From: Cunninghamia lanceolata
Lineage: Eukaryota; Streptophyta; Pinopsida; Cupressales; Cupressaceae
Direction: 5' to 3'
DNA length: 64,000 nucleotides
Assembly: GCA_027924645.1 (NCBI GenBank)
Contig: BSBN01000809.1
Location: forward strand, 48,204,001-48,268,000
Every line of letters begins with the position of its first letter. Within the stretch, counting starts at the first letter, position 1. Below, one piece after another: positions 33,570 through 45,040 of this stretch. The position numbers and the translations under genes are program-made. The notes under the pieces were generated by a model, which saw only the letters and a list, made by a program, of their open reading frames with translations, was not told the DNA's origin and searched no databases.

Positions 33570-34390
33570 CTAGTTCATCACTGGAGGGGCAATAACCCCT
33601 AACTTCTCCCTGAGATACTCAAAAGAGTCCTTGGGAAGAGGTTTAGTGAAAATATTTGCAAGCTGATCCTTGGAGGGCACATACTCTAATCTGACTTCAC
33701 CCTTGTTCACTTGCTCTCTCAGAAAGTGAAATTTGATAGATATATGCTTGGTCTTAGAATGCAACACCGGATTCTTAGAAATATTTATTACACTTGAATT
33801 ATCACAGAAAATTGTGATGGCCCCCTTATATTCTACTTGAATATCTCTTAGCATCTGCTTCATCGACAAAAGTTGAGTTCAACTTCCTGCTGCTGCAATG
33901 TATTCTGCTTCAGTTGTAGACAGGGATATTGCTTCTTGTTTCTTGCTTAGCCAAGAAACCAACCTTCTTCCCAGAAAGAATGCTCCTCCACTTGTACTCT
34001 TCCTATCATCCACATCTCTTGCCCAATCTGCATCTATATATGCATGAAGAGAAAAATCATGATCTCTAGGATACCATAGGCCATACTCAATTGTTCCTTT
34101 TAAGTACCTAAAAATTATTTTGATTGCCATGACATGAGATTCTCTGGGATCATCCTGGAATCTCGCCACAAGACCAACAACCTGCATTATATCTGGTCTA
34201 GTCTGAGTGAGATACAATAATCCTCCAATCATTGATCTGTACTTGGTTTGATCTGTCTTAGGAGAGTCATCATCTTTTCTCAACTTACATCCGGTTGCCA
34301 TGTGAGTGTTCATTGGCTTTGAATCTTCCATTCTAAATTTCCTCAACAATTCTTTCATATATTTGGTCTGAGAGATAAAGATTCCTTTCT
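33570..34390 (-). pseudogene. Element F RT C-terminus and RNase H
   Basis: Minus strand. 'MKELLRKFRMEDSKPMNTHM' and 'YLTQTRPDIMQ' end the RT. 'AYIDADWARDVDDRKSTSGG' starts the RNase H with its Asp, 'SLSTTEAEYIAAA' gives the Glu, and 'ITIFCDNSSVINISKNPVLH' the next Asp. It ends 'DIFTKPLPKDSFEYLREKLG'-like at about 33600. One stop near 33876 separates two otherwise open stretches of 159 and 99 codons. All recognisable catalytic acids are kept. Confidence 0.92.
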
Positions 34391-35309
34391 TTGTCTAAGT
34401 AATTTGCAGACCCAAGAAGAAATTCATTTCATCAAGCATTGACATTTCAAACTCACTTTTCATTTGATTTGCAAAGGTTTTACACATACTGTCTCTTCCT
34501 CCAAAGATGATATCATCAACAAATACTTCAACAATCAAGATGTTTTCATGATCAATTTTAAAATATAGATTACTATCAGTAGTACCTTTGTTGAAACCAA
34601 TCTTCAAAAGATGTTTGTCTAGCCTCTCATACCATGCTCTTAGGGCTTGCTTTAGACCATACAATGCCTTCTTTAATTTGCAAACCATATCACCATGCTC
34701 AGATAACTAAAATCCATCCGGTTGTTCAATGTACACTTCTTCTTCTAAGTCACCATTTAGGAAAGCAGATTTGACATCCATTTGATATATTTTGAAATCT
34801 TTGAAGGCAGCAAATGCAAGAAATAGTCTGACTGCTTCAATTCTTGCCACCGGAACAAAGGTTTCCTCAAAATCAATCCCTTCAATTTGAGAGTAGCCTT
34901 TGTAGACTAATCTAGCTTTGTTTCTGATTACTTCACCAACTTTATTTAGTTTGTTCCGGAAGACCCATTTGGTTCCAATCACATTCTTGTTTCTAGGTCT
35001 AGAAACAAGATCCCAAGTGTGGTTTTTCTCAATTTGCATCAACTCTTCCTCCATTGCTTTAGTCCAATTTTCATCATTCCAGGCTTCATTTATTGTCTTA
35101 GGTTCAATCTTTGAAATCAAACAACATCCATCTAAATTTTGAGCAATTTTCCTTCTAGTTTGCACACCTTTGCTTTTGTCACCTATGATCTGATCTTCAG
35201 AGTGGTTTAGTCTTACATACCTTGGAACTTTGGGAGTTTCTTGCACTTCTATTTATTGATCAGGCTCATTCAGACCAACCTCTTCCTGATTTTCTGGATC
35301 AGTCTGAAT
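34391..35309 (-). pseudogene. Element F reverse transcriptase, catalytic part
   Basis: Minus strand. '[19 protein letters not shown]', '[19 protein letters not shown]', '[19 protein letters not shown]', then 'KALYGLKQALRAWYERLDK' and the active site 'VEVFVDDIIFGGRDS'. The Val-Asp-Asp core is intact. Single stops fall near 34706 and 34395. The 179-codon stretch 34707-35246 is open. Confidence 0.92.
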
Positions 35310-36600
35310 CTAACTTTCAGAGAAGGATTGAGCTCTTTGAACCAGAGAACTATTCTGATCATCTTCATCATATTCATAAAACCTTGAGGGTTTCTCAATT
35401 CCTTCATCAACCTTTACATTTGTACTTTCTATCATTTTTCTCAGTCTCTTATTGTAACACCGGTATGCTTTGCTTTGAGTGGAGTAACCCAAGAAAATTC
35501 CTTCATCACTTCTAGCATCAAACTTTCCTAGGTCTTCATCTCTTTTAATGTAACATTTGCTACCAAATACTCTAAAATATCTCACAATAGGAGTTATACC
35601 AAACCATAGTTCATAAGGAGTCTTACCGGTATTGCTTCTGATTTGAACTCGATTGAGAGTATAGACTGCAGTGCTAACAGCTTCTCTCCAAAACATCCCT
35701 GGATGCTTCCTAGATGGTCCAGTTCTTTCTCTCTACTACTCCATTCTGCTGTGGAGTCTTAGGAGCAAATAATTGTCTCTTTATACCATGCTTCTCACAA
35801 AAGTCTATGAATTCACTAGATGTGAATTCACCACCTCTATCAGACCTCAGACATTTCAGTTTTAATCCGGTTTGATTCTCTACCATAGCCTTGAAGATTT
35901 TGAACTTCTCAAAAGCTTCTGATTTCTCTTTCAAAAAGGTAACCCACATCATCCGGGAATGGTCATCAATCAGTAACATGAAATATCTATCACCTTGCAT
36001 ACTCTTGATTCTTGTCAGACCACATAGATCAGTATGAATTAATTCCAATAATCAAGTAGAGGACTGGTCCTTGCTTTTGAATGAGACTCTGCTCTATTTG
36101 CCCAGCTGACATTCTTTACACAAAATATTTGAAGGTTTCACCAATTTTGAAAGATCTCTTACAGCCTGAGTATTGCTTATCTTGATGATGTTATCAAAAT
36201 TTACATGACACATCCTTCTATGCCATAACCAACTCTGATCAATTTGAACAAATAGACAACTTTTATTAGAACCAACTAGATGGAAGATATTACCTTTTGT
36301 TTGAGTACCGGATGCAATCTTAGTTCTGAAAATTTCAAAGATCCTACATCTTCCATTCTTGAACCGGAGATCATAACCTTTGTCCACCAACTGTACAACA
36401 CTGAGAAGATTGTGCTTCAACCCTTCAACATACAGTACATTTCCAGTTTTGCTCTTTCCATCAAAAGAAATAGTTCCTCTACCTCTGATTCTACCAGCAG
36501 AATTATCACCAAACTTTACCATTCCTCCTTCATTACTTTCCAGGTCTAAGAACTTGTTTTTGTCACTTGTCATATGGTGACAGCATCCACTGTCAATAAC
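35310..36600 (-). pseudogene. Element F protease and integrase
   Basis: Minus strand. The protease begins 'VIDSGCCHHMTSDKNKF' just after a TAG where Trp is expected (36601-36603). The zinc-binding domain has 'WLWHRRMCHVNFDNI' and 'CKECQLGK'. The integrase core has 'LIHTDLCG', 'CLRSDRGGEFTS' and 'PQQNGVVERKN', so Asp, Asp and Glu are all present. A frameshift near 35705 is followed by 'WREAVSTAVYTLNRVQ' and 'GKTPYELWFG'. Stops near 36052 and 36094 replace residues expected to be Arg or Gln. Confidence 0.92.
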
Positions 36601-37713
36601 CTAATCATCCTTTTCTTCAACTTGGACAACCAAAGCTCTTTCTACAACCTTATGATTGACAGATTTAGAGGATATTGGATCTTCTTCCTTGATGGCAATA
36701 AACACCCATTTATTTCTGGATTTGTTTCCAATTTCTGATTCATCATCTATTACTCCTTCATTATCATCATTTTCATGAACATAATAAAAATTCTTTTGGA
36801 ACCTTTGTCTGTTAGAATTTGACCTTGTAGATCTTTCCAAACATCTTGAGGCAAAGTGACCAATCTTATTGCAGTTAAAGCACTTAAAGGGTAGTTTTCC
36901 TTCATACTTATCAGATCCTCTTGGTAGTCTCTTTGCAATGAGGGCTTCAAGTTGAGATGTTTCTGCTTCTTCCTCTTCCATGTCTCTTCTTGCTTGATCA
37001 TACCATGACGGTTTTCTTGAAGAGTTTTCTCCCAGATCAAATCTTTTTTTACCTTTCACAAAGGCATTGGCTTTGAATGCAGATTTAGTTTTGGGGAGAT
37101 CATCTCCAAACTCGGTCGTTTCAAATGCAACTAGTTTGCCAGCCAATTGGTCTCTTGTGACAGTTGTATGGGCTCTGAATTCATCAATGGCAGCAACCTT
37201 GATTTTGTAGACAGTAGGAAGGGATCTGAGAATTTTGTCCACAATCTCATTTTCATCCAAAACTCCAGTAGCATTCCTAATTCCACACACTAGCTCATTT
37301 ACTCTTGGCATAAAGGTAGTAATATTTTCATCATCTCTCATCTTCAGTCTTTCAAATTTCCCTTTGAGACTCTGCAGCCTTGCACTCTTAACATACTCAT
37401 CTCCTTCATGTAGAAGTTCTAGTTTAATCCAGATCTCATAGGCAGTTGGTAGGTCAATAACATTTGAGAGTTCTGAGTCAGATAATGCACTTAGAAGAGC
37501 CACTTTGGTCCACAGATTGTTTTCAACATCTATGATTTCATTTAGAGTTGTCGGACCACCCTGTGGAGGTACATATGCTTTTGTGACCATGGACAAGGAT
37601 GCCTTTCCCATACACTCCAAGTGACATTTCATGCGACCTTTCCAAAGAGAGAAGTTGGTTCCATCAGACTTTGGACTATCCTTCTTGTATGACGACATCC
37701 TAGATCTCCTCAA
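36601..37713 (-). pseudogene. Element F gag
   Basis: 370 open codons on the minus strand. It begins near the primer site with 'MSSYKKDSPKSDGTNFSLWK', the Copia gag N-terminus. The UBN2-type domain follows ('LLHEGDEYVKSARLQSLKGK', 'NELVCGIRNATG', 'ILRSLPTVYK'). A single zinc knuckle 'CFNCNKIGHFASRC' lies at about residue 275. It ends at a TAG at 36601-36603 in place of the Trp before the protease. Gag and pol were one frame. Confidence 0.92.
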
Positions 37714-37754
37714 GCAGTTAAGCTCCTTCAGAGGAACTTGGCTCTAATACCAAT

Positions 37755-39016
37755 TGTTGGAATCAGGATAGACAACTGAGAGTGGGGGTGAATTAGTTCT
37801 CCAAGACTTGCTTTCAAATCAAACACTTAAAACCTCTTTGTTATTTAATTGTATATTAATTAATCATTCATGAAAGCATAAACCATAAATACCAGAGTAG
37901 ATACACATTAACACATGAGACACCAAGATTTTGACGTGGAAAACCTGGTTAAGGGAAAAAACCATGGGGTGATTAACCCAAGGATTATTCGTTATTAGAA
38001 GAATAAGAAAAATAGATGGCACATGCCAATTAGGGCTCACTGCCTGAGCTCACTGCCCGAGCTCACTGCTCACAAGAGGCACACTACCTACAAGAGACAC
38101 ACTGTCTACAAAGTAACAAGTATTACAAACTTGAACTGGAGATTGACATCTTTACCATGTCTGGATCAGTTCCACTTAAGCCCGAGAACCCCTGCTCTAC
38201 CTTTCGCTCTTTTGCTATATCATACTTGTCCACACCAAGACACACTACGAAATGAATTCACAAACCTTTATTTATACAAGGCATCGACTTAGGAACAATC
38301 ATCTAAGTCAGCAATCATCCACAAGAACATTCACAAGATGAATAACTCATCTGGTCAGCCAGCCTGAACAAAAACATCTTCATCTGGAAGTATATCTCCA
38401 ATTCCGGGCTCTAACACTAATGCGGACTGACAACACAACCTCAACATGATCCAAGAACCTTCACAAGCTTTCTTGACTGACCAAGTACATCTGAACTTCC
38501 TCTACTTACTAGAATCTCTTCTCTCCTGCCTCCGGTGCCTCAAGAACACAATTTGTCATGACTGTCACAAAGGAGTAGATTCTTCTGGACCTTCAAACTA
38601 TGCATAAATCAATATGACACATCAAAAGAACTTCCCAAACACTCCTTCCAATCCACAGAACAGGATAATGCACTTCCAAATCTCACCGGACCTTTCTGTA
38701 ACACTCTGTCACTTCGGAGCATCTCTCGGAACCGGTTCTACTTGATCAATCACAACTTCTTCATATATTTATGCAGACCTCTAAAATCTTAACTAGATCA
38801 TCTCAAGACTCATATCTACAAACCCTTTGAACCGCATCCTTTGATCGTCATCTTAGCTTGGACTTTTACCTTAATGTCATCACTACTCTTCACTATTCCT
38901 GATTGAGACTAATTTCCTCAATATCCTCAGCACACAGCTCATCCAATCCTTCTCATTAATGTAATATGAGTATGTTGACATCAATGACAACTCTGTTTAT
39001 CCTCATACTTGCAACA
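37755..39016 (-). repeat. Element F 5' LTR
   Basis: 1262 bp. In element orientation it starts TGTTGCAAGTATGAGG and ends CCTGATTCCAACA. It is followed on the minus strand by ATTGGTATTAGAGCC, the primer site, at 37740-37754. It contains CAACTGAGAGTGGGGGTGAA near its 3' end. Confidence 0.93.
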
Positions 39017-39021
39017 GACCT

Positions 39022-39206
39022 CTCAAATCTTAGCTGGGGCAACTTCAAACAATCCTCTACAAAACCTTTAAGTCCACAGACTCTGATCTTCATCTCACTG
39101 GAAGTGTAGAGAAATCTATTTTACTAAACTACACTATCTTCACTATCTCTGACAAAGAGATATGTTGACATCAATGACAACACATGATAGGCACATATTT
39201 GCAACA
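39022..39206 (-). repeat. Element G 3' LTR, remaining 185 bp
   Basis: Resumes the LTR of G after F; matches about 44856-45040. It ends TTTGCAACA and is followed by ATCTCCCCCTTTGTCATTGA, the reverse of the purine tract. Confidence 0.9.
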
Positions 39207-39570
39207 ATCTCCCCCTTTGTCATTGATGGAAAAATATGATGTAAAAAATTGATTCAACCATCAAGACAAGGACTTCTCCCCCTTTCTCTTATCACACCTG
39301 CAACCACTTTCTTCACTGCTCCCCCTTTCACAATAACTACTTACTTCTGAGTTTCTCACATGACTTCTCTCCCCCTTTGACATCAATGGCAAAGAGCACA
39401 AATTTGCAATCATCTCTCCCCCTTTTTGTTTCTTAGATAAAACTAAATTGAACTCTGAAATTAACATACTAACTACTTGCCCTGAGTAGCATCCCCTTAA
39501 CACCGATCCGGATCACAAGATATGATTGTGAGTTCCACCAGACTGATGCTCACTAGTGCACCTTAGTTTT
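39207..39570 (-). promoter_or_regulatory. Element G 3' UTR with paired purine tracts
   Basis: Purine tract next to the LTR at 39207-39225 and a second one inside TTTGCCATTGATGTCAAAGG (39370-39395). Further short CCCCCTTT blocks at 39277, 39321 and 39417 give additional purine runs on the minus strand. Confidence 0.75.
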
Positions 39571-41760
39571 GAACAAGAGGGGTAATAACCCCTAGCTTTG
39601 CTCTGAGAATCTAACCCTTTAAAGGAACAAACTCTAATCTGACTTCATTCTCATTTACCTTCTCTCTTAGAAAGTGAAACTTGATGGATATGTGCTTTGT
39701 CTTTGAATGCAATACGGGATTCTTTGAGATGTTTATTGCACTTGAATTATCACAGAAGATTATAATAGGCTCTTCAAACACATTTTTGATATCCTTCAAC
39801 ATTTGCTTCATCCACAAAACTTGAGTACAATTACTTACTGCTGCTATATACTTTGCCTCTACAGTACACAAAGATATTGCCTCCTACATTTTGCTCAACC
39901 AAGAAATCAATCTCTTTCCCAAGAAAAATGCACCACCACTAGTACTCTTCCTGTCATCCACACCTCTTGCCCAATCAACATCTATATATGAATGAAGAGT
40001 GAAATCATCATCTTTAGGATACCATAAGCCATAATCAGATCTCCCCTTCAGATATCTAAAAATTCTTTAGACTACTACAACATGAGATTCTCTAGGATCA
40101 GCTTGAAATCTAGCAACAAGGCCAACTACATTCATAATGTCAAGTCAGGTTTGAGTTAGATAAAGCAGTCCTCCAATCATTGATCTATACCTTTTCTAAT
40201 CTGCTTTAGGAGAATAATCATCTTTACTCAACTTGCATCTGGTTATCATAGGAGTACTCACTAGTTTTGAATCCTCCATTCCAAACTTTTTCAACAACTC
40301 TTTCACATAGTTAGACTGTGATATGAAGATGCCCTTATCTGATTGAATGATTTGTAGACCTAAGAAGAAATTCATTTCACCAAACATGGACATCTCAAAT
40401 TCACTTTGTATCTGATCAGCAAACTTTTGACACATGCTCTTATTTCCACCAAAGATGATATCATCAACAAATACCTCAACAATCAATATGTGTTCATGAT
40501 CAAATTTGAAATAAAGATTATTGTTAGCTGTGCCTTTTCTAAAACCTAACTTTAGCAGATACTTATCTAATCTTGCATACTAGGATCTTGGGGCTTGTTT
40601 AAGTCAATACAATGCTTTCCTCAATCTGCAAACCATATCTCCTTGATTAGACAACTGGAATCCTTCTGATTTCTTACTGTAGACTTCTTCTTCCAACTCT
40701 CCATTTAGGAATGCTGAATTGACATGCATCTGGTAAACATTGAAATCTTTGTAAGTAGCAAAGGCAAGAAATAATCTGACTGCTTCGATTCTTGTCACTA
40801 GACTAAAAGTTTCTTCAAAATCAATTCCCTCTACCTAAGAATATCCTTTCCACAACAATCTTGCTTTGTTTCTCACAACTTCACCATTTTCATTCAATTT
40901 ATTTTGGAAGACCCATTTAGTTCCAATAACATTTTTATTTTCAAGTCTAGGAACAAGATCCCAAGTATGATTCTTTTCAATTTTCATTAATTCTTCTTCC
41001 ATTGCTTTTACCCAACTTTCATCATTACAAGCTTCATTCACTGATTTTGGTTCAATCTTTGAAATCAAACAATACTCTTCTTGTTCTTCAGTAATTTTTC
41101 TTCTAGTTTGAACACCTTTATTTCTATCTCCTATAATTTGATCTTCAGAATGATTCAACCTTGCATACCTAGGAGTTTTGGGATTTTCTTGAACTTTGGA
41201 TTCCTGAACTTGTTCCTCAACATTTGCACTAGCTTCTTGAGTCACTAGGTTCCCCAGAGCAATCCGAATCTGAGTTTGAGTTTGAACTTTCTTTCCTTTA
41301 TTTGGACTTTCATTTTGATCATCTAATTCATATTCACAAGACTTGGAAGGTCTCTCCTTGCTTCCATCAACTTTGATATTAGCACTTTCAACAATCCTTT
41401 TCAATCTCTTGTTAAAGCACTGGTATGCCTTGCTTTGGTTAGAATAACCCAAAAATATTCCTTCATCACATATTGCATCAAACTTTCCTAGATCTTCATC
41501 TCTTTTGATATAGCATTTACTACCAAAAACTCTAAATTATTTCATAGTAGGAGCATTACCAAACCATAGTTCACAGGGTGTTTTACCAGTATTACCTTTG
41601 ATTTGCACCCTATTAAGAGTGTAGACAACAATACTCACAACCTCTCTCCAATAGACATGTGGAACATTTTCCTCCATCATCAAGGTTCTAGTAGCCTCTT
41701 AAATAGTCCAATTCTTCCTTTCCACAAATCCATTCTGCTGAGGAGTCCTAGGAGTAGATA
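39571..41760 (-). pseudogene. Element G integrase end, reverse transcriptase and RNase H remnants
   Basis: Minus strand. Integrase C-terminal part 'YSNQSKAYQCFNKRLKRIVE' (about 41440) precedes '[19 protein letters not shown]' and 'KARLLWKGYS' at the start of RT. The RT active site 'VEVFVDDIIFGGNKS' (40440-40485) is intact. 'KELLKKFGMEDSKLVSTPM' follows. RNase H reads 'QVLWMKQMLKDIKNVFEEP', then 'IIFCDNSSAINISKNPVLH' (39611-39871), ending at a degraded C-terminus. Several stops and frameshifts; more damaged than F. Confidence 0.88.
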
Positions 41761-42600
41761 ACTATCTTCTTATTCCATGCTTTTCACAAAATACATTAAA
41801 CTCACCGGAGGTAAACTCTCCACCTCTGTTAGATCTCAGACACTTTATCTTCACACCAATTTCATTCTCCACCTTAGCCTTGAACACCTTTAATCTATCA
41901 AGAGCCTCTGATTTCTCTCTCAAGAAAGTGACCCACATCATCCAGGAGTAATCATCAATCAACAACATAAAGTATATGTCTCCTTACAGACTCCTAACTC
42001 TGGTAGGACTACACAAATCAATGTGCACAAGTTCCAACAATCCACTTGAAAATTATTCTTTACTTTTGAATGTAGCTCTGTTCTGTTTGCCCAACTAACA
42101 TTTCTTACACATGCTATTTGTAGCTTTCACAAGCTTTGGAAGATCTCTCACAGCCTAAGTAGTACTTATCTTGACAATGTTATCAAAGTTTACATGACAC
42201 ATTCTCCTATGCCATAACCAACTTTGATCAATCTAAGCAATCAAACAACTTTTACCAGTACCACTTAAATGAAAGATATTACCTCTACTCTGTGTACCAG
42301 ATACAATCTTAGTTCTAGAGCTTCCCAAAATTCTACATTTTCCATCCTTCATTCAAATATCATACCCTTTGTCAACCAACTATCCAACACTGAGAAGATT
42401 ATGCTTTAATCCTTCTACATACAAAACATAATTAGTGGCATTTTTACCATCAAGAGAGATGGATCCTCTACCATGGATTCTACCAACTGAATTGTCTCCA
42501 AACTTCACAATTCCACCTTCATATCTTTCCAAACTTACAAACTTACTTTTATCACTAGTCATATGATGAGAACATCCACTATCAATCACCCACTAATCCT
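41761..42600 (-). pseudogene. Element G protease and integrase core remnants
   Basis: Minus strand. Protease 'IDSGCSHHMTSDKSKF' (about 42585) with Asp-Ser-Gly intact. The zinc-binding region near 42190-42230 contains the histidines of 'LWHRRMCHVNFDNI'-like text. The integrase core 'MLLIDDYSWMMWVTFLREKS' and 'CLRSNRGGEFTS' (41800-41965) shows the second catalytic Asp changed to Asn. Confidence 0.85.
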
Positions 42601-43717
42601 TTTCTTCAACCTAAGCACCCAAGGCATTTTCCACATTCACACAACTAGCAGATTCAGTAGGCACCAAATCTTCTTCTTTGATAGAAATGAACACCCATTC
42701 ATTTCTAGAGGTACTTCCCATATCAGATTCATCATCTATGACTCCTTCATCAGCAACTTCTTGGACATAGTAGCATTTCTTCTAAACCTTAGGTATGTTA
42801 GGGTTTGGATTTGAAACCCTCTATGGACATCTTGAAGAAAAATGACTAATCTTATTGCAAGAAAAACATTTGAAAGGTAATTTTCCTTAATACTTATCGG
42901 GTCCTCTTGGTAATCTTTTGGCAATAAGGGCTTCAAGTTCTTCAAGCTCAGATTCATCTCCTTCAAGTTCCTTCCTTGCCTTCTCATATCTGGTTAGTCT
43001 TCTTGAAGAGATTTCACCTAGATCAAATCTTTTCTTTCCAAAACACTAGCTTTAAATGTAGATTCTAATTTAGGAAGAGAATTACCAAACTCACTCATTT
43101 CAAATGTTGAAAGCTTGCCAACCAAATGATCCCTTGTAACATATGTCACAGTCCTGATCTCCTTAATAGAAGCAACTCTATGCTTGTATGAAGTAGGTAA
43201 GGATCTGAGCACCTTGCCAACAATCTCTAATTCTTCCAGTTTTCCACCAGCACACATGATACTACACACAAGTTCATTGACCTTTTGCATGTAGGAAGTG
43301 ATGTTTTCATCTTCACTCATCCGTAAGCTTTCGTATGTACCCTTCAGGCTCTGTAGCTTAGAACATTTGACATATACATCACCTTCATATAGAGTTTCCA
43401 ACTTCTTCCAGATTTCATGAGCAGTTTACAATTCCAAGACATTTGTCATTTCTGTATCAGTCAAGGCACTCAACAATGCTTCCTTAGCTTGAATGTTGTT
43501 TTTAGCTTCTTTGATTTGATCTGGAGTTGTAGGACCATTTTGCGGAGGAGTATACTTATTCTTAGTTATCAAGCAATAAGGATCCCATGCATTGCAAATG
43601 ACACTCCATGCGATTCTTCCAAAGAGAGTAATTTGTTCCATCAAATATCAGATTGTCCTTCTTGTATGTCGACATCTCAGATCTCCTCGAGCAATCAAGC
43701 TTCTTTTACAGGAACTA
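42601..43717 (-). pseudogene. Element G gag remnant
   Basis: Minus strand. N-terminus near 43670 ('MSTYKKDNLIFDGTN'-like), then 'KNKYTPPQNGPTTPDQIKEA' and 'LYEGDVYVKCSKLQSLKGTY' (43018-43401, 127 open codons). The zinc knuckle near 42850 is damaged ('CFSCNKISHFSS'). A frameshift sits near 43020. Confidence 0.85.
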
Positions 43718-43731
43718 GCTCTGATACTAAT

Positions 43732-45040
43732 TGTTGAAAGTAGGGAAGACAATTGAGAGGGGGGGTGAATCAGTTGTCACAAAATTTTACCTTTTGGTAC
43801 TTTTAATCTTCTTTACCACTTATTAATAGATTACTGATATAACCATGAAAGCATGAATCAACAACACATGAGCAGAAACATAATCAACACGCATAACACC
43901 AAGATTTTTACGTGGAAACCTAGTTAAGGGAAAAACCAGAGTGGGGGTTAACCGACAAGATTTATTCTCTGTTAAAAGAATGGAAAAATGGGAAGGCACC
44001 TGCCTTTAGATGCACTATCTACAAAAACATTCACATGATTAACACTGAAAGGTTGAATTGAGAAACAACATCTTCTTCATGCCAAGGTTCAGTTCCATTG
44101 AATCTCACAACACCTCTGCTCTACCCCCAAACACTTCCTCGCTACCTCCACATCTTCACTCACATCCACACATTTACACAACTTCATTACACTTATCTAT
44201 AGATGACATCAACTTTGGAATGAACATCAAAGTCGGTATTACAATCATCAATCTGGAAAATTCTCCAAGATAGGCATTACAAGCAATTACAATTACAAAA
44301 CTTGACTTAATACAAAATGCTACATGCAAACCACTACACTATTGCTCAAACATAGCTAGGACTCAAATCTTCCTCAAGTAACACGCCATGCTCCATAGAA
44401 CTTCTCTTAAATCAACCACAACATGCACCAAGCATCCAGTCAGCCAAGACTGGAAAGAACAACAACACCCAAGGAGAAATATTCAACTACGAGCTCAATC
44501 CTCAATGTAGATCACCAACACAATAGGCACATGATCTAGAGACGTCCACAAGCACAATGAAATCAACAAGAACAACTGTACCACCTCAAATCACCAAAAT
44601 CTCTTGCATCTACATACTGAAACTTAAGAACACTAACTGTCATGATTGCCACACTAGAAAGATTTCTTGTGGACCTCCAAACCACAAACCATTTGAGTTG
44701 AGGATACAGACCAACATCCCAAACATACCTCTAGAACTGCAGACCATACTATTCCAATGAGGAGCAATCCGGACAAAATTCCTGTCACTTTGTTACCTCT
44801 GAACAACTGCAAAACTCTGTTCTACTCAGATGGCCATAACTTCACCAATCCTCCATGCGGACCTCTCAAATATTAGCTAGAGAAAATTTATACAATCCTA
44901 TACAAAACCCTTAAGTCCACAAACTATGATCTTCATCTCACTGGAAGTGCGGAGAAATCTACTTTACTAAACTACACTATCTCTGACAGAGAGATATGTT
45001 GACATCAATGACAACACATCATAGGCATATATTTGCAACA
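43732..45040 (-). repeat. Element G 5' LTR
   Basis: 1309 bp partner of the split 3' LTR. It starts TGTTGAAAG and ends TTTGCAACA. The primer site on the minus strand lies at 43718-43731. Followed by CTTTG (45041-45045), the right target duplication. Confidence 0.92.

Larger units (their letters stand above)
32016..39016 (-). mobile_element. Element F: best-preserved Copia retrotransposon, minus strand, in the LTR of G
   Basis: 7001 bp. LTRs 32016-33250 and 37755-39016 (TGTTAGATTC and TGTTGGAATC starts; TGTAACA and TGCAACA ends). Target duplication GACCT is perfect (32011-32015 and 39017-39021). The primer site on the minus strand is ATTGGTATTAGAGCC next to 37755; the purine tract is at 33251-33263. 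One gag-pol frame runs from 37713 to 33570, broken by one frameshift (about 35705) and about seven stops. It is the innermost and least damaged Copia element, so probably the youngest of its group. Confidence 0.95.
30869..45040 (-). mobile_element. Element G: Copia retrotransposon, minus strand, containing element F
   Basis: LTRs begin TGTTGAAA and end TTGCAACA on the + strand. The left (3') LTR is 30869-32015 plus 39022-39206, interrupted by F; the right (5') LTR is 43732-45040. Target duplication is CTTTA / CTTTG. The interior 39207-43731 reads gag, protease, integrase, RT, RNase H on the minus strand. The primer site is ATTAGTATCAGAGC (one change from the initiator Met site) at 43718-43731, and the purine tract CAAAGGGGGAGA at 39209-39220. 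Without F it is about 7.2 kb. Confidence 0.92.
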
